From NCBI GenBank assembly GCA_905147135.1, contig LR990053.1, positions 13,218,501-13,282,500 on the forward strand: a DNA stretch of 64,000 nucleotides, written 5' to 3'. Below are positions 1 through 10,009 of this stretch, piece by piece. The position numbers and the translations under genes are program-made. Position 1 is the stretch's first letter, and each line of letters begins with the position of its first letter. This DNA is from Blastobasis lacticolella (taxonomy: Eukaryota; Arthropoda; Insecta; Lepidoptera; Blastobasidae). The notes beneath the pieces were generated by a model that was not told the origin of the DNA, did no database searches, and saw only the letters and a program-made list of their open reading frames with translations.

Positions 1-7
1 AAGCTAT

Positions 8-1040
8 TATGAGCAGTATTAAATTCACTATCTAACACCGCGTTATTCAGAAGTTACAAGTAATATAAATTATATCCGGATTTTTTGTAACTAGGGTTGT
101 CACTTCAGGTCAATATTTAAAAAATCTTTTTATTTGTTTACGCTCATACCAATTATCTAGCCCAAGATAAGCTTCTATTGAAACTTGTAGTAGATGCCCC
201 CTGGCGAATTGCTAAAAATTCGGAAGATGGCCACTTAGTGGAGGAGCGAAAAAAAAGTCCAAGCTGAAATCCCAGAAAAGATGGGCTTATTGGTGGATGT
301 GGTGCGTCCTACTTCAGGCACCACAAATGACGGCAATATGGCTCGGACCGCCTTTTCGAATCGGTATCGTGCAACTTTCTCTAATTTTGGAATTTTGGAA
401 ATCGATAAAAGGCTTCTCGACGATATTTACGTTTTTTAACAATATTGTCAAGTAACTTGCCCATTGATCCAGCAAAATTCGGCAATTTTTGTAGAGATTT
501 GGCATACAAGTATGTGGACCTGGCACCCAATGACAGTTACTTTACATAAAATTCTAGTCCATGGTGCTAGAATAATAGAATTGTCACCTTTACCAATTGG
601 GATGCTTTCGGAGCCAAGGAGCAGAAACACGCAATAAATACTGGCGGTCTGATAGGGAGCACCATTCTAGAAAAACCACTCGTGAAGCAGCAATGTTTGA
701 TTTGATCTACAGAGTATTGGTCTCCTCAGACCCTGTAATTTAAGATTTTGGGATTAAAGAAAGAAAACTTAAACAAAAGAAGAATCCACTACCAAGAGAA
801 GCAGTGTGGCTATTAAAACCTGTTGATTTTTCAGTTCCAGATATTGATGAGAATGAGCAATTAATTTTATCTAATGAATACTAAAATAAGTCATCTTTTT
901 TATTATTGATGTTTTATTGATCAAAAATTTAATAATATTTGTATCCGGATATAAAAAGTGACATCCCTGAAAAAAAACTTAATTATGTTATATATTCTGA
1001 ATAACGCGGTATTAGATAGTAAATTTAATACTGCTCATAA
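8..1040. mobile_element. DNA transposon remnant with long terminal inverted repeats
   Basis: The left end (TATGAGCAGTATTAAATT, from about 8) returns in reverse complement at about 1022-1040. The match extends inward for about 45 bp with a few differences, through CCGCGTTATTCAGAA. A weaker second match (GATGTCACT, then a TATCCGGA block) continues towards the centre. The interior carries fragments of a coding region on the plus strand. This is a cut-and-paste type element that has lost most of its gene. I cannot assign a superfamily from the ends, and no clear target duplication is visible because the left end lies almost at the window edge. Confidence 0.7.
190..880 (+). pseudogene. Broken transposase-like coding region inside the TIR element
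   Basis: Plus-strand pieces read as protein in short frames. The stretch from about 281 to 439 is open and includes SGTTNDGNMART and ILEIDKRLLDD. After a stop at 437-439, further pieces occur around 440-640 in shifted frames, including HKILVHG and PIGMLSE. A last piece near 690-880 ends the region. From memory, the order SNDGN-ART, then HKILVHG, then LPIGMLSE is typical of a transposon-encoded protein found in many arthropods and cnidarians, but I cannot name the family. Stops and frame shifts make it non-functional. Confidence 0.5.
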
Positions 1041-1467
1041 GAGATTGTTAAAGCTTTCGTTTGATATATAAATCTCTTTCTAATACAGCGTTACAGTGGC
1101 ACAAAAAAAAAAACCAAAAACGAAAAAAAAAATTATATTTCTTGATAGGATCACAGTAACTCTACAAAAACTTGTCTAAAGGTGTAGTTTTATATGTATA
1201 TTTGATTGAGATAATCAAAATTGAAATAACATGTTGAGTTATTTTTTAATAATTTTTTTTGTGTTTTGCCGGACCCGGGTATAAGCCAACTTTGAATTCT
1301 TTTCCACAAAAACTATAAGCCATATCGTTCTCGGAATTTTACTCTTAAGTGTGTAATGGTAACAACTATTGTATTCCTCAATAAAACTAAGGTGAGACAA
1401 AATGAGGGTTCTTAACACACTGTGCGACATCTTGTAGGCGCCGCGTTGTAGGCGTTACGCTGCGATT

Positions 1468-1659
1468 CAGGCGCGGATCCAGGGGGGGGGGGGGCAATGG
1501 GTGCCTTCCCCTCTGACTTACAACTGCTAACGGTTTTATGAGCCAAGTTCGAAGCCCCCCATTAATAATGGCTCATTTAGTACAGAATACCTATAATTAG
1601 AAGATACCTATAATTTTGATTTTTGCCCCCCCCACAACCAAATCCTGGAACCGCGCTTG
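1468..1659. mobile_element. Small palindromic element with GCGCGGATCCAGG ends
   Basis: The left end CAGGCGCGGATCCAGGGG is followed by a G run. The right end has a C run, then CCTGGAACCGCGCTTG, an imperfect reverse complement of the left. The interior is AT-rich and non-coding. A second copy with a similar left end lies at 13226. This is consistent with a non-autonomous DNA element of about 190 bp; the superfamily is not determined. Confidence 0.5.
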
Positions 1660-1719
1660 CTGCGAGTACACCATCCTAATTCAGGCACCAAGATAAAGGT
1701 CCCAGATTAAGACGTTACG

Positions 1720-1890
1720 ATTACACTGCCCCTACATAGAAATCCTACCTCAGCCAGGGTTGTGGTAACGGGCAGTGTTGCCAGTGGCCGATATTCTAGT
1801 AACACAAGGCAGCTCGTATAGTAATATTTTCACGAGAACAGAAACTACAAAAATACAAAATAAGATAATGTTACTATGTAGGGGTGTAAT
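1720..1890. mobile_element. Palindromic MITE, about 170 bp
   Basis: The left arm ATTACACTGCCCCTACATAG at 1720 pairs with CTATGTAGGGGTGTAAT at 1874-1890, with a three-base difference in the arm. The interior is non-coding. No target duplication could be fixed with confidence. Confidence 0.55.
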
Positions 1891-2000
1891 TGCAACCTCA
1901 TTTCTTCTCTTACATAGCAGATAGATAGCAGATAGCAGTAGCTATATCGCGTCTTTTCTGGCTTGACGTTCTCGCGCGCACACTTGTGCTAGCCGTGTGG

Positions 2001-3590
2001 GATAGATATGGATACCCTTTTTAGGTATGACCGTAATGTGATCGGACTAGTGAAACTGCCAAGAGGATGTAAGCCAGGCCGGTTTCTTTTTACTTTTTTA
2101 AGTAAATTCTATTGCTACGAAAATGTTTCATTCGAGTATACTATGACGTAGATTGCGCCGAAAAAGAAACGAACTTTTCTCTCGACTTCATACCGAACGT
2201 GCCAAATTGCGCATAAGTTGACCAAAGTATTGTGGTTACCAAACCAGTAGACTCGGCACAGAGTGGCATATTTCGTGTACTCGATGACGTGTCCCTTCTT
2301 AGTCTATTATTGCCTTGGACTAATAGAGAGGGAGAGAGAGAGAGTGCATGAATTGTATTCTTTCTTGCTTGCTACTCACAGTATTTAGCTAACAGTACGA
2401 AAGCTTACAGCTAATTTCATATTTTCCAGAAAAATCCGTTGAAAAAGCGAAGCATACGTTTTGATGTTTCGTCTGAAGCTATCACAGTGAAAGATTTGGA
2501 CACTATAACCTAATGTCACTGTAACTAACTGTAACTTATTTCAAGATACTTTATATAGAACAACAACATTTAGAAGCCCACAGAAAAAGAGAAAATATAC
2601 TTGTTGAACATTGTGATGCATTTTATTTCTTGTTGGTAATGCAATGTGACTTTTTTTAATTCCAGAAGAAAAAAGGCGCAAACACAGAGAAAGAAAAATA
2701 GGTGACACAGGTAGCTTTCTCACTTTAGAATTTAGATTTTGTAATAAATATATAGGAAACAACAATACAAAACATGGGTTTGCACTCCTCTGATATTTTG
2801 GTTCGACTTGGTCTAATTTTTATATTCTTACAACTAAAATGTCAGCGGTCTGTTCCTAACCCTTATGAAACTCAATAATTTTTAGAAGTCAATTTGTATC
2901 TAAAATTATGAGGGGTATATAGTATGTTTTAAGCGCTAATCTCAAGTCTCTCCAATAATGAATGTGATAAGTAACTTGAATGAATATGTTTATTGTAAGT
3001 TCAGCTATGTCCATCCTACTGACAATATTGACTGCCTGAATTATTTATTTTTCTCATAGCCTTTGTTTATACATTATTTTTAGTTACATTAATTCTAGAC
3101 ACAAGATCTCTTTTTATTTAGTTTAACTAACGAAATTATTCAAAGTATTATTGCTTTTTCAATTATGCCATACTTATGACGTCTATTCGGTCACAAACTA
3201 CAAGAATACATAGACCAGTTATAGTGATATTTAATTGTTACTGGCAATGTAAGTAAATTGGTACTTTTACAAACTTCTGTGATTATTTTACTCAGGCTAT
3301 AATGTTTCATATAAATATTGAACAAAATTCTGGTGTCTGATTTTAGTACTCCCATTTTCCAGCCTCTTTCTCGACCGCTCTTATCCCACTTGCCAATGGC
3401 TCGCCACACAATACCACTACACTATCACCGGTAAACCTCGACACGTGTTTCGGTTATTCAGTATGTAACGAAACACCGAAAATTGCGGGGGTTGTATGCA
3501 ACGAACGGGACCGACAATTCGTAAGCGCGATGTAGAATGTATGCAATTCCACGGTCGCATAGCAGCGGTTTGTCGCTCATTCTCTTTATT
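2001..3590. other. Stretch without a recognised gene
   Basis: No host exon is seen here. There is a short GA microsatellite at about 2326-2344. Near 2655-2690 the plus strand has a pyrimidine-rich AG that could be a splice acceptor, followed by a short basic reading frame (EEKRRKHREKKNR). It soon meets stops and is more likely a transposon scrap than a host exon. Confidence 0.4.
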
Positions 3591-3658
3591 AGGTGTCTGG
3601 TATCATAAGAAAAAAGAAAACAACATGATATCATTTGTTGAAATAATTTGAGCATGAT
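3591..3658 (+). repeat. Left copy of the 68-bp direct repeat flanking the Jockey LINE
   Basis: The 68 bases from AGGTGTCTGGTATCATAAG to GAGCATGAT recur at 9942-10009 with one mismatch (G at 3652, A at 10003). The LINE lies exactly between the copies and its poly(A) ends at the second one. The simplest reading is a target-site duplication made at insertion, although 68 bp is long for this clade. Confidence 0.85.
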
Positions 3659-3738
3659 AGTCAGCTGTCAACTGTCATAAGATGTTTAGTGCTCTCGAAG
3701 TTTATATTCAGTTTTGTGAACTAAAGTGACTTGTGTAA

Positions 3739-3922
3739 AGGCGTGTCCAAACATAGCGCGGCACGAGCGCGGCAGCAACACGCGGCATGTCCAGGAAACA
3801 ATTCTGCCGCGCTCTAGTTAGGACTATTGACGAATGTTTGCGCGCGGCTGTTGTCCAAACAAAGCGCGGCACGCCGCGCGCGGCTGCCGCGCACACATGC
3901 CGCTCTATGTTTGGACACACCT
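3739..3922. mobile_element. Harbinger-like MITE inside the LINE A 5' region
   Basis: The ends AGGCGTGTCCAAACATAG and, in reverse complement, AGGTGTGTCCAAACATAG match at all but one position. TAA flanks both sides (3736-3738 and 3923-3925), fitting the 3-bp TWA target duplication of PIF/Harbinger elements. The interior is GC-rich with many CGCGGC blocks. A related element with the same AGGC start sits at 51061-51170. Confidence 0.65.
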
Positions 3923-4098
3923 TAACGTTTTAAAGGTGTTGATAAACACTTGAAGATTATGTGAAAGTGTTATCTGCACTAACAATAACGTATATAGTGC
4001 AAAAAAACGTGATAAAATGTATCCCATAGAACTATCCTCCTTACCTACCCCCAAAAATTATTTTTTCGTAATAAATCTTAATTCTGCTATAAAACAAC

Positions 4099-5007
4099 GT
4101 GTTAGACGAATCACAGTATGCCTACAAAATTATTACCAAGAACCAGCTGCGGGTCACATGTGTAAATACAGAATCATATAAAAAGTTAATGTCCCTGGTA
4201 CGTGAGAGGGATTTAAGTGGGCATACATTCACTCAAAAGGATGAACGACCATATCGGATTGTCATAAGAAACTTACATCCATCAACACTTATTGAAGCTA
4301 TCAAGGAAGCAGTTGAAAGTACGGGCAATAAAGTCAGGGGTGAAATAATCAATGCACGGCACGGTCCAACAAAAACACCTTTATACACATGGTTCATTAA
4401 CCTTGAGCCCAACCAAAATAATGAAACTGTGAAATCACTTAGGTATATTTACCATACAAGTGTTTCAATTGAAGATCCCATCCGCAAAAAGGTAATTCCA
4501 CAATGCAAAAGATGCCAACAATATGGGCATACAAGAAACAACTGTATGAGACCATATAGATGTGTCAAATGAGCAAAGAACCACAATACAACAGATTGTC
4601 CAAAACAAGACAAAACAACCCCTGCTACTTGCGCACTATGTCTAGAAGCACACCCCGCAAACTATAAGGGATGCAAGGTATATCTAGAAATCTTGAAGCG
4701 GAAAAGCACCCCAAGAGTACAAGGCTACAAACAAAATGCACCATCCCTAAATGAAAATAAATCTAAAATCAGTGAAAATGGAACCACATTGTCAAATAAG
4801 AAATCACCTGAAACTACAGAACCAAGAACCTCTGGAACTACAGAATCAACCAAAACATATGCACAAATAGTAGCGAACACAGAGAACACTCCGTCAAAGT
4901 TAAAAACAATACTCACAAAACAAGCAGAAAAGCTGGATCGCCTCATTGAACAAATGGGTACTCTCATGAGTCTCCTAACAACAATAGTTAACAAATTAGT
5001 TCCATAA
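4099..5007 (+). pseudogene. LINE A ORF1: zinc-knuckle protein with an internal stop
   Basis: The frame from 4099 carries the region common in Jockey ORF1 proteins (ending RIVIRNLHPST) and a first CCHC knuckle, CKRCQQYGHTRNNC. It stops at TGA (4570-4572) exactly where the second Cys of the next knuckle (CVK-stop) is expected. The same frame then runs on through NTTDC, a third knuckle (CALC...YKGC), a Ser/Thr-rich segment and a C-terminal leucine-rich helix, to TAA at 5005-5007. The frame also meets a stop just upstream (4090-4092), so the N-terminus is damaged or the original start lies in another frame. It would bind element RNA in an intact copy. Confidence 0.8.
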
Positions 5008-5705
5008 ATGGCTTTACGTGTTGTTCTATGGAATTCAAATGGTCTACTGGACAAGAAACAGGATATTGAAACCTTGCTTAAGTTGCAAAATGTGAATGTT
5101 CTATTGATTTCTGAAGCTCACCTTACACCTCAAGCATCATTTACCCTGAAGGGGTATAGCACATATGTAACATGTCACCCGGACAATACTGCCCATGCTG
5201 GCACTGCTATACTAATAAAGCAAAATATCAAACACCAGCCCGCTACCAGAGCATAGAACCACAAAAATTCAAGCAACATCAATAATGGTATACGACAAAC
5301 AAAGTTCCATTACGCTTTCATCAGTTTATTGCCCACCTAAAAAGAGACAATACTCTGAAATCAACGATGAAGAGTTCAACCGTTTCTTCAAAACTTTGGG
5401 AAATCGAATTATTGCAGGCGCAGGTGACTGGAACGCGAAAAATACGCAATGAGGCTCACGACTCACCACAACGAGAGAGCGCAGTTTAAAGAGAAGCCTA
5501 GAGAGCAACCAACTACATACCATAACCACCTGTAAACCAACATACTGTCCCACAGATGCAAACCGACTGCCAGATCTACTGGATTTCTTTTTATATAAAG
5601 GAATCAATGCACACTTCCTAAACGTCGAAGATTGTTGTGACTCCTCCTCAGACCACACTCCAGTTATACTCACAATGAGCACGACCATCATAAGTAAACT
5701 GAAAA
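5008..5705 (+). pseudogene. LINE A ORF2, 5' part: apurinic-type endonuclease, broken
   Basis: ORF2 starts at the ATG immediately after the ORF1 stop. The first 82 codons show the endonuclease N-terminus with WNSNG and the catalytic Glu in ISEAH. A frame shift near 5240 moves the reading to another frame that shows VYCPP, the metal-binding segment GDWNAKN and, near 5648, SDHTPV with the catalytic Asp-His pair. A TGA at about 5451 sits where Trp is expected after GDWNAKNTQ. The frame is then cut by LINE B at about 5716. Confidence 0.8.
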
Positions 5706-5715
5706 GACCATATCT

Positions 5716-7508
5716 TTTTTATTTTTTTTATGTTATACGGCAGACAAACAGGCAAGCGGGCCACCTGATGGAAAGTGGTCACCGCCGCCTATGGACATCA
5801 GCAACACCAGCGGAGTCACTGATGCGTTGCCCGCCTCTGAAGAGACCTCTAATATACCTCTTGAACGATCCCATGTCATAGTCCAAAGGAAACACTGTGG
5901 CTGGGAGCTCATTCCACATCCGAATCGTACGAGCGAGAAACGTTCTTTCGAACCTTCGCGTCGTGACCAACAGAGGGTCTACGTAGTGAGGATGAGTACC
6001 CAGCCCACGGCGGGTGGTGCGATGGCGGAATTGCGCTGTGGGCACCAGATCGAAAAGTTCCTCGGAACACTCCCCATTGTACAGCCGATAAAACACACAC
6101 AGGGAGCCAAAGTCCCTTTGGTTTGCCAGTGGTTCCAACTTGCGTGTTAGTATTGGATCATCGACAATTCGTACGGCGCGTCTCTGTACGGAGTCCAGAG
6201 GATTAAGCAGGTCGGCAGTTTCGCCGGCCCAAAGATGGGAACAATACTCCATATGCGGCCGCACTTGTGCCTTGTACAGCAGCAGGCGCTGCCCTGGGGT
6301 GAAGTATCGCTTGGACCGGTTAAGCACTCCAAGCTTTTTCGAAGCCAGTTTGGCCTTGCCTTCCAGGTGACTCCGGAATCGCACGCTATCCGATATGTCG
6401 ACACCTAGGATCCCAATACTTTTTGAGATGGAAAGGGGTGTTCCTTGAAACTGCGGCACTATGTCAAAGGAATCTTTTTTGGCGGAAAATGCGCAGACCT
6501 GTGTCTTCGAGGGGTTGAATTGTACTAGGTTTAGGCTGCCCCACTGAGCAACTTCCTCCAAGGAATGTTCAATATTCGACACAAGTCTAATTCGGCTCTC
6601 CGACACCTCGGAACGAGGGACATTCGCTCGGCCAGTATAACTAACATCTCCCGTACTGTCATCCGCATAACAATGAATACTGGGGATATTCAGCATATCA
6701 TTGATATGCAGGAGAAACAGCGTGGGAGATAGTACTGAACCTTGGGGTACTCTAGCATTTATAGTCTTGGTATCGGAGCAGCATCCATCGACAACGACTT
6801 GGATGCTCCGTCCAGACAGGAAGCTGGATATCCAATTGCAGAGCCCTTCGGGGATACCGTACTTCGGGAGTTTTGATAGAAGTGCCCTGTGCCAGACCCG
6901 ATCAAATGCCTTGGCTATGTCAAGACTGACAGCCAGAGCCTCCCCCTTGCTCTCGACGGCCTCAGCCCACCGGTGCGTTAGGTACACCAGAAGGTCACCA
7001 GCTGAGCGACCATGGCGAAAGCCATATTGACGGTCACTGATCAGCTGGTGGTCCTCTAGGTATCCGAGGAGCTGGATATTGATAACGCGCTCCATCACCT
7101 TAGAGAGCAACGAGGTTACCGCTATAGGCCTGAAATTTGATGGGTCTGAATTAACACCCTTCTTGGGTATCGGATACACAAGAGCTAGCTTCCACGAAGA
7201 CGGCACCGTTCCAGAGGTATAGGAAAGCTCGAATAAGCGCATTAGCACGGGAGACAACTCGGGAGCACATTTTTTTAGAACAATAGCCGGAATGCCGTCA
7301 GGCCCACTGGACTTCCGGATGTCTAGGGAGAGAAGCACACGTCTTATAATTTTTTGGGTGAAACGAACTTCGGGCATGCTGCCCTCACACCGCGAGATGG
7401 TAGGCGGTGCAGCTCCCCCATCATCCAGATTTGAGTTTTTGGCAAAGAGATTACCCAAGAGATCGGCTTTCTCCTTTGCCGTGTGGGCCAATAGGTCATC
7501 CGGCAACA
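5716..7508 (-). mobile_element. 5'-truncated CR1/Jockey-superfamily LINE (LINE B) nested in LINE A
   Basis: The element is in reverse orientation. Its T-rich 3' tail begins near 5716, followed by a 3' UTR that contains GGCAAGCGGGCCACCTGATGG. Its 5' end is at about 7508, where LINE A ORF2 resumes (HTDWYYFQEYL). The same 3' UTR recurs at 7666, 12520, 17480, 39443 and 50740. It lacks the endonuclease and so is 5' truncated, a normal outcome of incomplete reverse transcription. Confidence 0.85.
5779..7508 (-). CDS. Intact reverse-transcriptase domain of LINE B (5'-truncated ORF2)
   Basis: The frame is open for about 576 codons without a stop. In order it shows the RT entry region (SSGPDGIPAIVLKK), NFRPIAVTSLLSKVMER, QYGFRHGRSAGDLL, motif A (VSLDIAKAFDRVWH), motif B (RVPQGSVLSPTLF), the catalytic motif C YADD (in HCYADDSTGD), a thumb region with VRPHMEYCSHLWAG, and a C-terminus with RMWNELPATVFP ending in GVADVHRRR. 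The endonuclease and true start are missing because the element is 5' truncated. The intact frame suggests a fairly recent insertion, younger than its host LINE A. It is not a host gene, and expression would need a chance promoter. Confidence 0.9.
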
Positions 7509-7665
7509 AGCATACTGATTGGTATTACTTTCAAGAATACCTTACACAAAATCTAAATCTCAATATTCCACTGAAGACTGAGGATGATATAGAGAATGCT
7601 ACAATAGCATTGACTAATTGCATACATGCTGCAGCCAGAGCTAGTACACCCAGTGACGACAAACA

Positions 7666-7795
7666 TTTTTTTTTTTTTTTTATGTCATACGTTAGGCAAA
7701 CAGGCAAGCGGGCCACCTGATGGAAAGTGGTCACCACTGCCTATAGACATTAGCAACACCAAGAGTATCGCTAATGCGTTGCCTACCTCTATAAC
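7666..7795 (-). mobile_element. Short LINE B 3' end inserted in LINE A ORF2
   Basis: A T run (about 7666-7680) is followed by the LINE B 3' UTR (CAAGCGGGCCACCTGATGG). The match ends near 7795, after which LINE A ORF2 sequence resumes. This is a second, severely truncated insertion of the same family in the same orientation, about 160 bp from the first. Confidence 0.8.
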
Positions 7796-9810
7796 ACGTT
7801 GCACTGGCAGCAAAAGGCAAATGCCACTCCACTGCCAAAGCCACGGTTCACCATATCCCCACCCCATGGAGCACTGGAAACCTTACTCACCGGCAGAAAC
7901 ACAATACTATTTAAAAGAGTATTATTTAGCTGCGATATTCTGTAAGGTGGAGGTACTTCCCCAGTCGGGCGGCTCCAATTCGAACGAGATACCCCGCTAT
8001 GCCCTACCTCTCTTAAAATCCAAAACCTACCGTTGGAAGTGAAGAAAAGGGTACTGGAAAAACGACGCCTGCGTAGAGTGTGGCACTGCACCCGGCTTCC
8101 AGCTGATAAAACAGCCTTCAATAAAGCAGCAGCCGAACTCAAAAAATTTCTAGTTGAGGTTGAAAATGTGACCCTACAATTATATTTGCAGAACTTGACA
8201 CCTACTAACCCTGCAAGAAAGGAGTATTCGTTGTGGAAAGCAGTCAAATCTCGAGACAAACCACTACAAGCAGTACATCCACTTAAAGGACCGGATGGAA
8301 CATGGGCAAGGACAGATGAAGAGAGAGCATTGCATATGGTCAGTACCTCGAGGATGTCTTCACTCCTAATAATGACTTGGGCACAAAGGAAATAGATCAG
8401 GAAGTGGACGAGTTTCTTGCAAGTGACTTGCAACTTAGTTCCCCACTGCGGTGTACTACGCCTGGAGAGATTCGACGCTTAATTCACGGCTTAAAGAAGA
8501 AAAATGCCCCTGGATATGATTTGATGACTGCTGAGATATTGCAAAAGTTACCAAGAAAAGCAATAATTTACATTACGACCTTGTTCAAAGCAATACTTAG
8601 GACCTCTTACTTCCCCAGCATCTGGAAAGTGTCCCAGGTCACAATGCTTCTCAAACCCGGTAAACCACCCCACCTTGCTTCCTCATACAGACCAATAAGT
8701 CTGCTCCCAGTATTGTCGAAGGTTCTCGAAAAAGTAATCTTCAGTCGCATGAACACACACACCAACGAAAACGCTAGCATCCCCGAGCACCAATTTGGCT
8801 TTCGCAAGTTTCATGGGACCGTTGAACAGGTCCATAGAGTATGTGAGTACATAAGAAATGCCCTGGAAAATAAGAAATACTGCTCTGGAGTGTTCTTGGA
8901 TGTCTGGCATGACGGGCTACTATACAAATTGAAAAAGTTGTTGCCTCACAATATGTACCTGATCCTTAAGTCCTATCTGGGTTGTCGAATGTTCTATGTC
9001 AGAGCTAATGATGCTACCTCCAAATTGTTTGATATAAAAGCTGGCGTGCCCCAGGGCTCGGTGCTAGGACCTGCATTGTACCTGCTCTATACGGCCGATG
9101 TGCCTGAATCAGAGAGTGTATTGACGGCCACCTTCGCTGACGACACTGCAGTTTTAACCTCTGATGGGAACCCAGTAGAGGCATCCAGAATATTACAACA
9201 ACATCTAGATAAGGTTCATACCTGGATGAAGAACTGGCGGATCAAAGCAAGTGCATTAAATCCAAGCATATTACCTTCACTCTTCGAAAACGGGACTGTG
9301 ACGCAGTCAAGTTGGGTGAAGAAGTATTGCCACACAACAATGAAGTGAAGTATTTAGGGTTCCATCTTGACCGTAAACAAAATTGGAAATGTCACATACA
9401 AAAGAAACGAGAAGAGTTGAACAACAGATTTAAATCCCTGTCATGGCTGCTCGGTAGGAGATCTCGTCTGTCAGTGGAAAAACAAGGTCACAATATATAA
9501 CTCAATATTGAATCCAGTCTGGACTTATGGCATCCAGTTATGGGGAACTGCAAAAACATCAAATACTGGAATACTACAGAGGTTTCAGAATTGTGTGCTG
9601 AAGGAGATTGTGAACGCCCCTTGGTTTACCAGAATGGAAGACGTACACGAGTATTTAGGTGTACGCACAGTGCGTCAGGAAATAAAAAATCTTACAAGGA
9701 GCTACTGGGAAAGGATCAGATCTCACCAAAACAAACCCAAATGTTAAAAGAACCACCTAAAATAAGGCGCCTGAAGAGGCTGCACTTATGGGATAACATA
9801 TGACCTGTCT
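7796..9810 (+). pseudogene. LINE A ORF2, 3' part: reverse transcriptase with lesions
   Basis: Two open stretches (8033-8395 and 8377-9348) and later pieces give the Jockey-type RT: KKKNAPGYDLMTAEIL, YRPISLLPVLSKVLEK, QFGFRKFHGT, motif A, GVPQGSVLGPALYLL and catalytic FADDT at about 9134-9148. Motif A reads FLDVWHDGLL, so about 6-7 codons normally present between LDV and WH (the AFD part) are deleted in frame near 8900-8910. A frame shift lies near 9255, after which the frame continues with KLGEEVLPHNNEVKYLGFHLD, then WTYGIQLWGTA near 9520. Further stops follow before the A-rich tail. Confidence 0.85.
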
Positions 9811-9913
9811 TATGTAGCTAAGAAAGGCAACCCAACACTGGAAGGGATAGCCTAACATGCCATGCCATCGTTGATAACAAGTGCTTATAGTCTAAGGACT
9901 GATCGCATGTCTA

Positions 9914-9941
9914 CAAAAAAGCAAAAAAAAAAAAAAAAAAA
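9914..9941 (+). other. Poly(A) tail of LINE A
   Basis: An A run with one G and one C interruption directly abuts the second copy of the 68-bp direct repeat, marking the 3' end of the retrotransposed LINE. Confidence 0.85.
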
Positions 9942-10009
9942 AGGTGTCTGGTATCATAAGAAAAAAGAAAACAACATGATATCATTTGTTGAAATAATTT
10001 GAACATGAT
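9942..10009 (+). repeat. Right copy of the 68-bp direct repeat flanking LINE A
   Basis: It matches 3591-3658 at 67 of 68 positions and starts immediately after the poly(A) tail. See the left copy for interpretation. Confidence 0.85.

Larger units (their letters stand above)
3659..9941 (+). mobile_element. Jockey-clade non-LTR retrotransposon (LINE A), near full length, defective
   Basis: The element runs from the end of the left 68-bp repeat to a poly(A) tail. In order it has a 5' region with a nested MITE, ORF1 (zinc-knuckle nucleic-acid-binding protein), ORF2 (endonuclease plus reverse transcriptase) and A-rich 3' DNA. ORF1 and ORF2 abut as TAA-ATG at 5005-5010, a typical LINE arrangement. 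ORF2 is split by two minus-strand LINE insertions (5716-7508 and 7666-7795). Stops and frame shifts in both frames mean this copy cannot move on its own. It lies downstream (3') of the ADAMTS gene. Confidence 0.9.

Noticed and set aside
2541..2765. 74-codon minus-strand frame
   Set aside because: Low-complexity hydrophobic reading of AT-rich DNA; no motif.
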